Shown: piece after piece, positions 1 to 9,263 of the stretch
How the letters are laid out: each line of letters begins with the position of its first letter
Position numbering within the stretch: the first letter of the stretch is position 1
Assembly (NCBI RefSeq): GCF_030811475.1
Contig: NZ_JAUSQV010000001.1
Span: 3,173,001-3,237,000 of the forward strand
Source of the DNA: Nakamurella flavida
GTDB lineage: Bacteria; Actinomycetota; Actinomycetes; Mycobacteriales; Nakamurellaceae
Direction: 5' to 3'
Length of the DNA: 64,000 nucleotides
The notes under the pieces: model-generated
What the model was told of the DNA's origin: nothing
Database searches by the model: none
What the model saw: only the letters and a program-made list of their open reading frames with translations
Made by a program: the position numbers and the translations under genes

Positions 1-1198
1 ACTCCGGGGTCCGGCCGACGAGCAACCCGCCGATGAACACGGCCAGGATCGCGAGCACGAGCATCCCGTAGAGCCCGGTGCCGACACCGCCGGGGGCGAC
101 CTCGCCGAACAGCATGTTGAGGATGAGCCCGCCGCCGCCGGCCGCGGTGAAGCTGTCATGCATGGAGTTGACCGCACCGGTGGACGTCCCGGTGGTGCTC
201 ACCGCGAACAACACCGAGGACGGGATGCCGAAGCGGGTCTCCTTGCCCTCCATCATCGCGCCGGCAGCCAGCGCGGCGGTGCCGCGGGGGCTGCTCTCGG
301 ACCAGGTGACCAGGGCGAGCTGCGCGGCCCAGAGGAGGGTCATCACGCCGAGGATGGTGCGGCCCTGGCGCTGGTCGCCGACCATGGTGCCGAAGGTCCG
401 GGTGAGGGCGACGGGGATGAGCAGCAGGGCGGCGATCTGGGCGAGATTGGTGAGCGGGGTGGGGTTCTCGAACGGGTGGGCGGAGTTGGCGTTGAGGATG
501 CCGCCGCCGTTGGTGCCGAGCTCCTTGATCGCCTCCTGCGAGGCGACCGGGGCCAGCGCGATCTGCTGCGCGGTGCCGTCCAGGCCGGTCGCGGTGAACG
601 AGGCGTGCAGGGACATGATCACGCCCTGGGTCAGCAGGAACAGGGCCAGGACGACCGAGAGCGGCAGCAGGATGCGCAGGCAGCCGCGGGTCAGATCGAC
701 CCAGAAGTTGCCCAGCCGGCCACCTCCGGCGCGGACCAGGCCGCGGATCAGCGCGACCGCGACGGCCAGCCCGACCGCGGCGGAGACGAAGTTCTGCACG
801 GCCAGCCCGACGAGCTGGGTGAGGTGCCCCATGGTGGTCTCGGGGACGTAGGACTGCCAGTTCGTGTTCGTCACGAACGAGACGGCCGTGTTGAACGCGA
901 CGGCCGGGCTGACCCCGGACAGGCCGTTGGACAGCGGCAGCACGCCCTGGATCCGCTGCAGCCCGTAGAGGAACAGCATGCCGACCACGGAGAACGCCAG
1001 CACGCTCGCGGCGTAGGCGCCCCAGGTCTGGTCGGTCTCCGGGTCGACCCGGGTGATCCGGTAGACCCCCCGCTCGATGCGCAGGTGCCGCGGGCTGGTG
1101 AACGTCCGTGCCATGTGGTCACCCAGCGGGGCCCAGGCGATCGCGAGAACGGCGACCAGCAGGGCGATCTGGAGGCCGGCGGCGAGAGCGGGGCTCAT
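1..1198 (-). CDS. kdpA: Potassium-transporting ATPase subunit A, partial (C-terminus beyond window)
   Basis: KdpA is the K+-translocating membrane subunit of the KdpFABC high-affinity uptake pump. The minus strand reads 399 residues before running off the left edge, roughly 70% of the usual 555-560. It has many hydrophobic segments and family-typical stretches: NTNWQSY near residue 105, TNGGG followed by SAHPFENP in the middle, and a STTGTSTGAVNSMHD segment near the end. The ATG overlaps the kdpF stop by one base (TGATG), so the two are translationally coupled. kdpB and kdpC are expected left of the window. Regulation is probably through the repeat element at 1481-1534. Identification is secure; only the end is missing. 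Confidence 0.95.
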   Translation of the reverse strand, partial: MSPALAAGLQIALLVAVLAIAWAPLGDHMARTFTSPRHLRIERGVYRITRVDPETDQTWGAYAASVLAFSVVGMLFLYGLQRIQGVLPLSNGLSGVSPAVAFNTAVSFVTNTNWQSYVPETTMGHLTQLVGLAVQNFVSAAVGLAVAVALIRGLVRAGGGRLGNFWVDLTRGCLRILLPLSVVLALFLLTQGVIMSLHASFTATGLDGTAQQIALAPVASQEAIKELGTNGGGILNANSAHPFENPTPLTNLAQIAALLLIPVALTRTFGTMVGDQRQGRTILGVMTLLWAAQLALVTWSESSPRGTAALAAGAMMEGKETRFGIPSSVLFAVSTTGTSTGAVNSMHDSFTAAGGGGLILNMLFGEVAPGGVGTGLYGMLVLAILAVFIGGLLVGRTPE

Positions 1199-1293
1199 CA
1201 GAACCGGTCCGGCTGCAGCAGGGCGATGACCAGGTAGACCAGCAGTGCGGCCGAGACGACGAGCAGCGGCACGGTGACCGCGGCCCCGGTCAC
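1198..1293 (-). CDS. kdpF: KdpF small subunit
   Basis: A 31-residue single-span membrane peptide ending LVIALLQPDRF, the expected size and C-terminal character of KdpF, which stabilises the KdpABC complex. The chosen GTG overlaps the stop of the preceding small ORF by four bases (GTGA), and its own stop overlaps the kdpA start by one base. This chained arrangement supports the start; an internal GTG would give a 24-residue product. Identification rests on position and hydrophobic profile, because the family is too short for strong motifs. Confidence 0.85.
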   Translation of the reverse strand: MTGAAVTVPLLVVSAALLVYLVIALLQPDRF

Positions 1294-1391
1294 CGGGCGT
1301 CCGTGCGGGTCGGGCCGCCCAGTGCGCGCAGCACCAGCAGGCAGGCGAGGTAGCCGATCAGGATGATCAGCACGAACAGCAGGTCGGTCAC
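1290..1391 (-). CDS. 33-residue membrane peptide preceding kdpF
   Basis: A GTG-initiated ORF of 33 codons that is easily missed. Residues 3-22 form one hydrophobic helix (LLFVLIILIGYLACLLVL), followed by a short basic tail. A good ribosome site (GGGAAGAG) lies 6-9 bases upstream, and its TGA overlaps the kdpF GTG by four bases, so it is probably the first cistron of the kdp operon. I do not recognise a named family. It could be a KdpF-like accessory peptide or a translational coupling element. The coding call is an inference from the ribosome site, hydrophobicity and overlap. Confidence 0.7.
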   Translation of the reverse strand: MTDLLFVLIILIGYLACLLVLRALGGPTRTDAR

Positions 1392-1480
1392 GGTGGCTCT
1401 TCCCGGGCTCTGGACAGGGTCTCGACACCCCGCTGCGGGGTGTCTCCCAGAGCCTTCGCCCGGTTCGGGCCCACCGGGGG

Positions 1481-1534
1481 CTTCTTGACGCGATCCTGAC
1501 GCCGCCGGCCCCGATCCTGACGCGTTCCTGACGC
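1481..1534 (-). promoter_or_regulatory. Four 11-bp direct repeats upstream of kdp (OmpR/KdpE-type operator candidate)
   Basis: On the minus strand four copies of GCGTCAGGAWC-like 11-mers occur as two tandem pairs: GCGTCAGGAAC, GCGTCAGGATC, then a 10-bp spacer, then GCGTCAGGATC and GCGTCAAGAAG. The TGACG core on the plus strand sits at 1486, 1497, 1518 and 1529 (spacings 11, 21, 11). Winged-helix response regulators of the OmpR family, which includes KdpE, bind tandem half-sites about one helical turn apart. The element lies about 90 bp before the first kdp ORF. Assignment to KdpE is inference. Confidence 0.6.
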
Positions 1535-1557
1535 CGGGCGGGTGGTGCCCGCCGGGG

Positions 1558-1995
1558 TCAGCCGATGGTGTCCGAGCCGGGTGCAGGCACGTGGGTGACC
1601 TCGACCCGCTCGCTGCGCACCGCCGCGGTCACGTCCCGCATCTCGGTGACGGGGGTGACGTCCAGCCGGACCCGTTCCACCGGCACCAGGTTCTTGGTGA
1701 CGACGACCTGCTCCTCACTCAGCACCAGCCAGGGACCCTCCGGCCCGGCCGGACGGGCGGCTCCGCGGTCGTCGACGTCCGACCCGGCGGTGTCCCGGTC
1801 GATGACCAGGCGCACCTCCTCGCGGACGACATCCACGGTGAAGGTGCGGGTCTCGGTGACCCGGATCTTCTCCAGGCGGGCGATCCCGGCGACCACGCGA
1901 CGGGTGGTCACCGCGAGCCGCTCCTCGGAACGGATCAGCACACTCTGCTCGCGGGCGGGGCCGTCGACCGGGAAGGGGGGTCGGTCTGTGGGCAT
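1558..1995 (-). CDS. DUF2382 (YsnF/AvaK-type) stress protein
   Basis: A 145-residue protein of unknown biochemical function. It carries the repetitive charged beta-rich pattern of DUF2382 (for example RSEERLAVTTRRVVAGIARL and VREEVRLVIDRD) over most of its length. Proteins of this family recur in actinobacterial stress loci and are often fused to PRC-barrel domains, as in the neighbour at 2137-2967. The ATG at 1995 is preceded by GAGAGGAT; upstream in-frame codons are arginine-rich and look non-coding. A strong terminator (2062-2097) separates it from the upstream paralog, so it probably has its own promoter. Confidence 0.85.
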   Translation of the reverse strand: MPTDRPPFPVDGPAREQSVLIRSEERLAVTTRRVVAGIARLEKIRVTETRTFTVDVVREEVRLVIDRDTAGSDVDDRGAARPAGPEGPWLVLSEEQVVVTKNLVPVERVRLDVTPVTEMRDVTAAVRSERVEVTHVPAPGSDTIG

Positions 1996-2061
1996 GGCAG
2001 ATCCTCTCGAGTTCCTGGAACAGCGGACGCACCGTGGCGGGCGGGCCCGTAGGCGCAGAGA

Positions 2062-2097
2062 CAGGTGTGGCCGGACCCGAGGGTCCGGCCACACCTG
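2062..2097 (-). terminator. Intrinsic terminator-like hairpin after the PRC/DUF2382 gene
   Basis: A perfect 16-bp inverted repeat (CAGGTGTGGCCGGACC and its complement) with a 4-base loop lies 39 bases past the stop of the minus-strand gene at 2137-2967. There is no U tract, as is usual in high-GC actinomycetes. Confidence 0.75.
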
Positions 2098-2136
2098 GTG
2101 TCGTCTCACGACGTGCGGGGCCGGGCCCCGCGGGCA

Positions 2137-2967
2137 TCAGCGCTGGGTGCGGGAGGTGTCCGTGTCGCGGGGGTCGACGTCGGCGGCGGTGTTGGTGACG
2201 TCGCCCATCTCGATCTGCTCCTTGCGGACCTGCTCGGTGACCTGCTGCTGCTCGGTGACCGTCTGGGTGTCCAGGCGGACCTTCTCGACGCCGACGACGT
2301 CCTTGTCCACGACGACCTGGTCCTCGTGCAGGGTGACCTCGATGGCGTCGTCGCCGATGGTGGCGCCGTCCAGGGAGTCGCCGGGCTGGATCGGCTCGCG
2401 GACGATGCGGACCTCCTCGTGGCTGACCGGCACCGTGACGGTCTGCTCCTCGGTGACGACGAACTTGCGGAGGCGGGCCTTGCCGGCCTCGCGGGTGGTG
2501 GTGCCCACGCGGAGCTGCTCCTCCGAGCGGGTCAGGTAGTCCTCGGCCCGGGGGGTGGCGTCGGTGGTGTCGCCGGCCACGGCGGTGTCGACGACCGGCG
2601 CCTGGGTGGTGACGGTCTCGGTGTCGGTGGTGCCGGTGGTGTATCCGGCGTTGCCGACGCCGTAGTAGGAGTACAGATCGTTCTCCTGCTCGGGGTTCAG
2701 GGCATCCCCGGCGTCGGAGGAGTGGGGGGCGTCCTTGATCTTGGACTTGTCGTAGGGCACGGTCACGGTGTCGCCGTCGACGGTGGCGTTGTCGGTGGGC
2801 ACGAAGGATTCGCTGGAACCGAAGAAGCCGGTCTTGACGGTCACCCACGTGACGTCGCCGGACTCGTTGTCCAGGTAGACCTGGCCGATCTTGCCGATCT
2901 TCTCCCCGTCGCTGCCGACGACCTCTCCGCCGTCGAGGAGCTGCTGGGCCTGGTTCTGCTTGATCAT
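2137..2967 (-). CDS. PRC-barrel and DUF2382 domain protein
   Basis: 276 residues. The first about 85 form a PRC-barrel-like domain (GEVVGSDGEKIGKIGQVYLD, then VTWVTVKTGFFG), a linker rich in D, T and A follows, and residues about 145-265 are a DUF2382 domain (EEQLRVGTTTREAGKARLRK; SHEEVRIVREPI). The combination is common in actinobacterial general-stress proteins of unknown mechanism. The ATG at 2967 has an AGAAGGAT ribosome site. Its DUF2382 part is paralogous to the downstream 145-residue protein, suggesting a local duplication followed by loss of the PRC domain, or recruitment of it. Confidence 0.88.
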   Translation of the reverse strand: MIKQNQAQQLLDGGEVVGSDGEKIGKIGQVYLDNESGDVTWVTVKTGFFGSSESFVPTDNATVDGDTVTVPYDKSKIKDAPHSSDAGDALNPEQENDLYSYYGVGNAGYTTGTTDTETVTTQAPVVDTAVAGDTTDATPRAEDYLTRSEEQLRVGTTTREAGKARLRKFVVTEEQTVTVPVSHEEVRIVREPIQPGDSLDGATIGDDAIEVTLHEDQVVVDKDVVGVEKVRLDTQTVTEQQQVTEQVRKEQIEMGDVTNTAADVDPRDTDTSRTQR

Positions 2968-3105
2968 GGTGATCCTTCTGCGGGTGGGGCGAACCTGCGC
3001 CGGACGGCGGCAGGGATGGCGCTATGTGCAGGCCCGGGTGGGGCCGTCAGGCGCTGCGGTCAGCGTGGGGGCTGCCGCAGCACATGACGGGACTGGGTGC
3101 TGGTG

Positions 3106-3876
3106 TCAGCGGGTGGGGCGGGCGCCGGGCTTGCGGTCGGCCTGGTCGTACGCCTGCTGGGCCTGGTCCTTGGCCTGCGCGGCGACCTCCTTGGCGCTGG
3201 GCCCGGACTGCGCCTGCTGCTTGAAGTTCGGCGCCTCTTCCTCGGCCTTGCTCAGCAGGGTCTCCCACCGCTGCTGCATCGGCTTGATGAGACCGCCGCC
3301 GGCCCCGACCACGATGACGCCGCCGACGATGGCCAGGATGGTGATGAGGATCGGGGTGGTGACCGTGGTGGCCACGCCGATCTGGTTGAGAGCGGCGATG
3401 ATCCCGAGGAACAGGATGAACGCGCTGGCGACGTTCGCGAGCGTCTTGCCGTAGGACAGGCCCCCGAGGGTGCCCTGGATCAGCGTCTTCACGGCGGCGG
3501 CGATCGCCGCGGCCACGATGACGATCACGATGGCGACGATCAGCGCCGGGATGAAGGCGATGAGCCGGGTCAGGAGGTCCGAGATCGGGTTCCGGCCGAA
3601 GACGCCGAACGCCAGCTGCAGGACGAACAGCGCCAGGGCGTAGTAGACGATCTTGGCGACGATGTCCGAGGCGTCGAACTTGCTCTTCTCCAGGGCCTTC
3701 TTGATCCCGCCGCGCTCGACGGCGCGGTCGAAACCAACCCGGGTGAGCAGCTTCGACAGGGCCTTGGTGAGCGCCTTGGCGATCAGCAGGCCGATGATCA
3801 GGATGGCGAGGAACGCCAGCAGTTTGGGGACGAACGTGACGATGTTCGACAGGGCGGCGAGCAGGGAGTCTTTCAC
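3106..3876 (-). CDS. CmpX/MscS-like membrane protein with TM-helix repeats
   Basis: 256 residues with four or five hydrophobic segments (about 15-35, 75-95, 105-135, 145-170, 172-200) in the conserved TM-helix repeat pattern of mechanosensitive-channel-like proteins (LLAFLAILIIGLLIAKALTK, then GFDRAVERGG). The MscS beta-domain is absent, so channel activity cannot be assumed. The C-terminal about 50 residues are soluble, Gln/Ala/Lys rich and perhaps coiled. The GTG start at 3876 follows GAGGAGC. It lies upstream of the two DUF2382 genes on the same strand, which suggests a role in envelope or osmotic stress, but that is inference. Confidence 0.82.
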   Translation of the reverse strand: MKDSLLAALSNIVTFVPKLLAFLAILIIGLLIAKALTKALSKLLTRVGFDRAVERGGIKKALEKSKFDASDIVAKIVYYALALFVLQLAFGVFGRNPISDLLTRLIAFIPALIVAIVIVIVAAAIAAAVKTLIQGTLGGLSYGKTLANVASAFILFLGIIAALNQIGVATTVTTPILITILAIVGGVIVVGAGGGLIKPMQQRWETLLSKAEEEAPNFKQQAQSGPSAKEVAAQAKDQAQQAYDQADRKPGARPTR

Positions 3877-4029
3877 GCGAGCTCCTCGAGCAGAGGCAGA
3901 AGGGATGCACGCCGACGGGAGCCTGTTGCTCGACTCGACCGGGACCCGGCGTGCTTTATGGGATAAAGCTACACATGCCGAGGTCCCATTTACAAGCTAA
4001 AGACGGAAACTACTTGCGGTGGACGGATC

Positions 4030-4767
4030 TCACTGTGCGTCGATGACCGCGGTGGTCCCGAACGCCTCGACCCGGGCGATGAGATCGGCCAGTGCCGCGT
4101 CGAAGACCGGCTGCGAGCGGTCCTCGCGCATGGGTGCCTCCATGTCGGCGAGCGTGGGATAGCCCGTCAGGTCCTGCGCCGCCTCGGGCTCGGGCGCCTC
4201 GCCCGGTTCCACCGGAGCGGCGTCCACCCCGAGACCGACCACCTCCAGGAGCAGGTGCCCGAGCAGGAAGCTCGCGAACGACCGGTAGACCGCGACCGTC
4301 GCCTCGGCCGAGAAGCCGAACCCGCGCAGCGTGGCGATGAACGACTCCATCCAGTCCAGGCTGCGCAGGGGTGGACGCACCCACGGGGCCTCCGGGGGGC
4401 GGGTGGCCACGAGCGGGAAGATCTGCGGGTGGGTCAGGGCCATGTGGCGGATGCCGTGGGCCGACCGCCGGAGGAAGCTCTCCCAGTCCGGGTCGTGCTC
4501 CACCTCGTCCCCGGGTAGCACCTCGACCAGGACGGCGGCCACCACGGCGTCCAGGAGCTGCTCCCGGCTTCCGGTGTACGGGTACAACGCCATCGTCTGC
4601 ACACTCAGTCGTTCGGCGACGGCGGCCATGGTGAACGCCCGCAGGCCGGAGTCCTCGATCAGGTCGATCGTCGTGGTCACGATGCGCTCGCGGCTCAGGC
4701 GCTCCCGCCCGGCCGAGCGGGCGGTCCCGCCGTCGCTGCCCCGGCGGTCCTCGGGTGGCGGTCCCAT
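4030..4767 (-). CDS. TetR/AcrR family transcriptional regulator (paralog A)
   Basis: 245 residues. An N-terminal helix-turn-helix domain occupies about residues 25-75 ([20 protein letters not shown], then AAVAERLSV). The C-terminal ligand domain contains the signature [20 protein letters not shown] shared with the divergent neighbour. Dimeric TetR proteins repress by binding palindromes and release on ligand binding; the ligand here is unknown. The ATG at 4767 was chosen because the proline- and serine-rich codons upstream do not resemble the family. It is transcribed away from its paralog at 4924, with about 155 bp between them. Confidence 0.9.
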   Translation of the reverse strand: MGPPPEDRRGSDGGTARSAGRERLSRERIVTTTIDLIEDSGLRAFTMAAVAERLSVQTMALYPYTGSREQLLDAVVAAVLVEVLPGDEVEHDPDWESFLRRSAHGIRHMALTHPQIFPLVATRPPEAPWVRPPLRSLDWMESFIATLRGFGFSAEATVAVYRSFASFLLGHLLLEVVGLGVDAAPVEPGEAPEPEAAQDLTGYPTLADMEAPMREDRSQPVFDAALADLIARVEAFGTTAVIDAQ

Positions 4768-4835
4768 GGTGTCCCCGTCCGACGGTCCCGGTGTCCGGTG
4801 CGGTGCTCTCCGGCGCGATGAATTCTCCCTCACCG

Positions 4836-4846
4836 GGATGGCATCC
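4836..4846. promoter_or_regulatory. Short palindrome between the divergent tetR genes
   Basis: GGATG-G-CATCC is a perfect 5-bp inverted repeat with a single central base, in the intergenic region where both regulators would be expected to autoregulate. It is short enough to occur by chance. An AT-rich patch (GATTTTAAC, near 4883) to its right could hold the -10 of the plus-strand gene. Confidence 0.3.
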
Positions 4847-4923
4847 TGCCGGGACACGGACTCGATCTTGGGCGAGGCTGCGGATTTTAACACGTAAGGT
4901 CGACCGGGTCGGAGGGGGGAGTC

Positions 4924-5688
4924 GTGCAGGATCCGGACACTCCCCATGCCCGCGGCGCCGCGGCCGCCGTCATCCCCGCGGCCGCGCCGGGCGAGGGTTC
5001 CCCCCGCCTGGACCGGCGCCGCATCCTTGGCTCCGCCGTCGAGATCATCGACCGGGACGGCCTGCGGGCCTTGACGATGCGGCGTCTCGGAGCCCATCTG
5101 GGCGTCGAGGCCATGGCGATCTACCACCACGTCCCGGGGCGCGAGGCCCTGCTCGACGGCATCGTCGAGGTGGTGGTGGACGAGCTCTACGGCGACCCCG
5201 AGGTGCACCTGGTCTCCAGCGACTGGGCGCGGTACCTGCACGAGCTGGCCCACGGTGTCCGGCGGATCGCCCTGGCCCACCCGCAGGTGTTCCCCCTGGT
5301 GGCGACGCGCCCGTCGGCCGCGACCTGGGTCCGGCCACCGCTGCGCAGCCTGCGGTGGATCGACGGGTTCCTGCTGACCCTGCGGCAGTGCGGCTTCTCC
5401 GACCGGGCCGCGACGGACGCGTACCAGGCGTTCAACAGCTTCCTGGTCGGTCACCTGCTGCTCGAGGTGTCCCAACAGGGTGCGGACATCGGCCCGGTCG
5501 ACGATCCCGACCCGGGGAAGCCCCGGCGCTCGGATCTGGCGGACTACCCGCTGCTCGCCGAGCTCGCCCCGCAGCTGGCGCAGGACCGGTCGGCGGAGGA
5601 GTTCGAGGAGACCCTGCAGGCCCTGATCGAGCGGCTGGCCGCCGACCGGGCGGCCGGGTCCACGCCCGCCGGCCCCGCGATAGGCTGA
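4924..5688 (+). CDS. TetR/AcrR family transcriptional regulator (paralog B)
   Basis: 254 residues with a GTG start preceded by GGAGGGGGGA. A disordered Ala/Pro-rich N-terminus of about 25 residues precedes the helix-turn-helix domain ([20 protein letters not shown], then [10 protein letters not shown]). The C-terminal domain shares [13 protein letters not shown] and WVRPPLRSL with paralog A, showing that the two arose by duplication and inversion. The next plus-strand gene, purS, is 111 bp away and has its own ribosome site; purine synthesis is an unlikely target. No obvious efflux or enzyme target lies next to the pair. Confidence 0.9.
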   Translation: MQDPDTPHARGAAAAVIPAAAPGEGSPRLDRRRILGSAVEIIDRDGLRALTMRRLGAHLGVEAMAIYHHVPGREALLDGIVEVVVDELYGDPEVHLVSSDWARYLHELAHGVRRIALAHPQVFPLVATRPSAATWVRPPLRSLRWIDGFLLTLRQCGFSDRAATDAYQAFNSFLVGHLLLEVSQQGADIGPVDDPDPGKPRRSDLADYPLLAELAPQLAQDRSAEEFEETLQALIERLAADRAAGSTPAGPAIG

Positions 5689-5799
5689 CCTGCGGCTGCC
5701 CGGGTCGCTACCGCCCGCCCGATGTCGTGCCCGACGACGGTGTGCGCCCCCGGCGGTCGAGCTCGCTCATCCGTGACCAGCCGACCCAGGAGTTCCGCC

Positions 5800-6093
5800 G
5801 TGGCCCGCGTGGCAGTCGACGTCGTCATCAAGTCCGAGATCCTCGACCCGCAGGGCAAGGCGATCACCGCCGCACTCGCCCGCACCGGGCACCCGGGAGT
5901 CACCTCCGTCCGCCAGGGCAAGCACTTCGACCTGGAGGTCGACGGGACCGTCAGCGACGCCGACCTGGAGGAGATCGCCGGGACGCTGCTGGCCAACCCG
6001 GTCATCGAGACCTGGACGGTGACGCGGCTCGACCCGGCGCCGTCCGCGGTCGCTGCCGGATCCGCCGAGGCCGAGCCCGAGGCCGCCCTGTGA
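5800..6093 (+). CDS. purS: Phosphoribosylformylglycinamidine synthase subunit PurS
   Basis: 97 residues. PurS is the small scaffold subunit that joins PurQ and PurL to convert FGAR to FGAM in de novo purine synthesis. The sequence has the expected core ([33 protein letters not shown]) plus an Ala/Glu-rich tail. The GTG at 5800 was chosen because AGGAG lies eight bases upstream and the protein then starts with the family's beta strand. The stop overlaps purQ by four bases (GTGA), indicating coupled translation. Confidence 0.95.
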   Translation: MARVAVDVVIKSEILDPQGKAITAALARTGHPGVTSVRQGKHFDLEVDGTVSDADLEEIAGTLLANPVIETWTVTRLDPAPSAVAAGSAEAEPEAAL

Positions 6094-6794
6094 CCCGGTT
6101 CGGCGTCATCACCTTCCCGGGAACCCTGGACGACATCGACGCCGCCCGCGCCGTCGAGTACGCCGGGGCCACTCCCGTCCCGCTCTGGCACGCCGATGCC
6201 GATCTCAAGGACGTCGACGCGGTCGTCGTCCCCGGCGGTTTCTCCTACGGCGACTACCTGCGGGCCGGGGCCATCGCCGCCCAGGCGCCCGTGCTGCGGT
6301 CGGTCGTCGACCGGGCCCGCGCCGGCATGCCGGTGCTCGGCATCTGCAACGGGTTCCAGGTGCTCTGCGAGGCCGGTCTGCTGCCTGGGGCCCTCCTGCG
6401 CAACGCCGGGCTGCGCTTCCTGTGCCGCGACCAGTGGCTGCGGGTGGAGAACACCACGTCCACCTGGACCACCCGCTACGAGCCGGGGGCCGAGATCCTC
6501 GTGCCGATGAAGAATGCCGAGGGCCGGTTCGTCGCCGACGAGGCCGTCCTCGACGAGCTCGAGGGCGAGGGGCGCGTGCTCTTCCGCTATGTCGGAGACG
6601 GCCCCACGCAGGGCAATCCCAACGGTTCGCTGCGCGACATCGCCGGCATCTGCTCCGCCGACGGCCGCATCGCCGGCCTGATGCCCCACCCCGAGCACGC
6701 CATCGACCCGTTGACCGGCCCCACCGACGACGGCCTCGGCCTGGTCTACTCCGCCGTCGACGCCCTCGCCCAGACCGTCGGAGCGACCCGATGA
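6090..6794 (+). CDS. purQ: Phosphoribosylformylglycinamidine synthase subunit PurQ (glutaminase)
   Basis: 234 residues of class-I glutamine amidotransferase fold. It supplies ammonia to PurL by hydrolysing glutamine. The nucleophile Cys is in GICNGFQVL and the catalytic His/Glu pair in LMPHPEH near the C-terminus; [16 protein letters not shown] is the oxyanion-side motif. The GTG start overlaps the purS stop and the TGA overlaps the purL ATG (ATGA), so purS-purQ-purL form one tightly coupled operon. Confidence 0.97.
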   Translation: MTRFGVITFPGTLDDIDAARAVEYAGATPVPLWHADADLKDVDAVVVPGGFSYGDYLRAGAIAAQAPVLRSVVDRARAGMPVLGICNGFQVLCEAGLLPGALLRNAGLRFLCRDQWLRVENTTSTWTTRYEPGAEILVPMKNAEGRFVADEAVLDELEGEGRVLFRYVGDGPTQGNPNGSLRDIAGICSADGRIAGLMPHPEHAIDPLTGPTDDGLGLVYSAVDALAQTVGATR

Positions 6795-9232
6795 CCGCAC
6801 CCGAACCCGGCGCGCTGCACCACCCGGACGCCGCCGAACTCCTCGACATCACCGACCCGGTCGGCGCCGTCGAGCTCGTCGAGCCCCCGGCCGGCCCCGG
6901 CCCGATCGACACCGTCGAGCGCGCGGAGGGCAGCCCCGACGAGGAGCAGCCGTACCGCGAACTGGGGCTCAAGGACGACGAGTACGCCCGCATCCGGGAG
7001 ATCCTCGGCCGCCGGCCCACCGCCGCGGAGCTGGCCATGTACTCGGTCATGTGGTCCGAGCACTGCTCGTACAAGTCGTCCAAGGTGCACCTGCGCTACT
7101 TCGGTGAGACCACCACCGAGGCGATGAAGGCGCAGATGCTCGCGGGCATCGGCGAGAACGCCGGCGTGGTCGACATCGGCAACGGCTACGCGGTCACCTT
7201 CAAGGTGGAGTCGCACAACCACCCGTCGTTCGTCGAGCCGTACCAGGGCGCGGCCACCGGCGTCGGTGGCATCGTCCGGGACATCCTGGCCATGGGTGCC
7301 CGCCCGGTCGCCGTCATGGACCAGCTCCGGTTCGGCCCGGCCGACGCCCCGGACTCCCAGCGCGTGGTGCCCGGGATCGTCGCCGGTGTCGCCGGGTACG
7401 GGAACTCGTTGGGTCTGCCCAACATCGGCGGCGAGGTCGTGTTCGACCCGTCCTACGCGGGCAACCCGCTGGTCAACGCGGCCTGCATCGGCGTGCTGCG
7501 CAGCGCGGACATGTACACCGCTCACGCCTCGGGCGCCGGCAACCAGGTCGTGCTCTACGGCTCGCGCACCGGCCTGGACGGCATCGGCGGGGTGTCGGTG
7601 CTCGCCTCCGACACCTTCTCCGGTGATGCCCACGCCGGTGGAGGGAGCAACGCCCGCCGCAAGCTCCCCAGCGTGCAGGTCGGCGACCCGTTCGCCGAGA
7701 AGGTCCTCATCGAGGCCACTCTCGAGGTCTTCGCGGCCGGGTTGGTCGTCGGCATCCAGGATCTGGGTGGGGCCGGGTTGTCCTGCGCCACGTCGGAACT
7801 GGCCGCGGCCGGTGACGGCGGCATGCGCATCGATCTGGACGCGGTGCCGCTGCGCGCCGACATCATGAGCGCGGCGGAGATCCTCTCCAGCGAGTCGCAG
7901 GAGCGCATGTGCGCGGTCGTCCCGCCGGAGAACGTCGAGGCCTTCCTCGCCGTCTGCCGCAAGTGGGAGATCGAGGCCGCCGTCATCGGCGAGGTCACCG
8001 AGGGCGGCCGACTGGTCATCACCCACCACGGGCAGACCGTGGTGGACGTGCCGCCGCGCACCGTGGCCCACGAGGGTCCGGTGTACGAGCGACCGGTGGC
8101 CCGGCCGGACAGCCAGGACGCGCTGATCGCCGACACCACGGCGGGTCTCGCCCGGCCGTCCTCCCCGGACGAGCTACGTGAGCTGCTGCTGACCATGATC
8201 GCGTCGCCCAACCTGTGCTCTCGGGCGTGGGTGACCGATCAGTACGACCGGTACGTGCGGGGCAACACCGTGCTCGCGCAGCCGGCCGACGCCGGGATCA
8301 TCCGGATCTCCGAGGCGCTCGGCGACAGCCCGGCGACCACGCTGCTGGACGGTCCGGAACGCGGCATCGCCATGGCCACCGACTGCAACTCGCGCTACAC
8401 CATGCTCGACCCGTACACCGGGGCGCAGCTCGCGCTGGCCGAGGCGTACCGCAACGTGGTCACCACCGGCGCCGTGCCGACCGCCGTCACCAACTGCCTG
8501 AACTTCGGCAACCCCGAGGACCCGTCGGTCATGTGGCAACTGAGCCAGGCCATCCACGGTCTCGCCGACGGCTGTGCCGAGCTCGGGATCCCGGTCACCG
8601 GCGGCAATGTCAGCCTCTACAACCAGACCGCCGGGACGAACATCCTGCCCACCCCGGTGGTCGGCGTGCTCGGCATCATCGACGACGTGCGCCGCCGCAC
8701 CATCCCCGGTATCGGCCACGACGACGGCGAGACCCTGCTGCTGCTCGGCGACACCCTCGACGAGTTCGACGGGTCCGAGTGGGCCCGGGTCGTGCACGAC
8801 CACCTCGGCGGGGTGCCGCCGCGGGTCGACCTGGCCGCCGAGAAGCGGCTCGGCGAGATCCTCGTCGCCGGCTCGCGTGACGGGATGATCTCCGCCGCGC
8901 ACGACCTGTCCGAGGGCGGGCTGGCCCAGGCCGCGGTCGAGATGTGCCTGTCCGGGGAGACCGGGGCCCGCCTCGTGCTGCCGACCGGATCCGATCCGTT
9001 CGTGCAGCTGTTCTCCGAGACCACGGCCCGGGTGCTCGTCGCCGTACCGCGGACGGAGGAGCTCCGGTTCACCGAGATGTGCACGGTGCGCCAGCAGCCC
9101 TTCACCCGCATCGGCGTGGTCGACGCCAACGACCCGGCCGGGCACGCCCTGGACATCCAGGGCGTCGGCCGGTTCGAGCTGGCCGATCTGCGGGCCGCCT
9201 GGTCGGGCACGCTGCCGGCACTGTTCGGCTGA
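6791..9232 (+). CDS. purL: Phosphoribosylformylglycinamidine synthase subunit PurL
   Basis: 813 residues. This is the ATP-dependent synthetase subunit of the PurSQL complex. Characteristic segments include [16 protein letters not shown] near residue 78, [20 protein letters not shown] and the second-half [12 protein letters not shown]. It is the small form, which needs separate PurS and PurQ. About 50 residues at the N-terminus (Pro/Glu/Asp rich) precede the conserved domain and are longer than in most relatives. An internal start is unlikely because the ATG overlaps the purQ stop exactly. Confidence 0.97.
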   Translation: MTAPEPGALHHPDAAELLDITDPVGAVELVEPPAGPGPIDTVERAEGSPDEEQPYRELGLKDDEYARIREILGRRPTAAELAMYSVMWSEHCSYKSSKVHLRYFGETTTEAMKAQMLAGIGENAGVVDIGNGYAVTFKVESHNHPSFVEPYQGAATGVGGIVRDILAMGARPVAVMDQLRFGPADAPDSQRVVPGIVAGVAGYGNSLGLPNIGGEVVFDPSYAGNPLVNAACIGVLRSADMYTAHASGAGNQVVLYGSRTGLDGIGGVSVLASDTFSGDAHAGGGSNARRKLPSVQVGDPFAEKVLIEATLEVFAAGLVVGIQDLGGAGLSCATSELAAAGDGGMRIDLDAVPLRADIMSAAEILSSESQERMCAVVPPENVEAFLAVCRKWEIEAAVIGEVTEGGRLVITHHGQTVVDVPPRTVAHEGPVYERPVARPDSQDALIADTTAGLARPSSPDELRELLLTMIASPNLCSRAWVTDQYDRYVRGNTVLAQPADAGIIRISEALGDSPATTLLDGPERGIAMATDCNSRYTMLDPYTGAQLALAEAYRNVVTTGAVPTAVTNCLNFGNPEDPSVMWQLSQAIHGLADGCAELGIPVTGGNVSLYNQTAGTNILPTPVVGVLGIIDDVRRRTIPGIGHDDGETLLLLGDTLDEFDGSEWARVVHDHLGGVPPRVDLAAEKRLGEILVAGSRDGMISAAHDLSEGGLAQAAVEMCLSGETGARLVLPTGSDPFVQLFSETTARVLVAVPRTEELRFTEMCTVRQQPFTRIGVVDANDPAGHALDIQGVGRFELADLRAAWSGTLPALFG

Positions 9233-9263
9233 CGGTCACGACGGGCGGGGTGGGGGGCTTTCG

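Noticed and set aside
3940-4015. AT-richer stretch with GCTTTATGGGATAAAGC as a sigma-B-type promoter
   Set aside because: It has a small palindrome and could be a promoter for the CmpX-like gene, but the spacing between GTTT and GGG-type elements does not fit, so no specific call was made.
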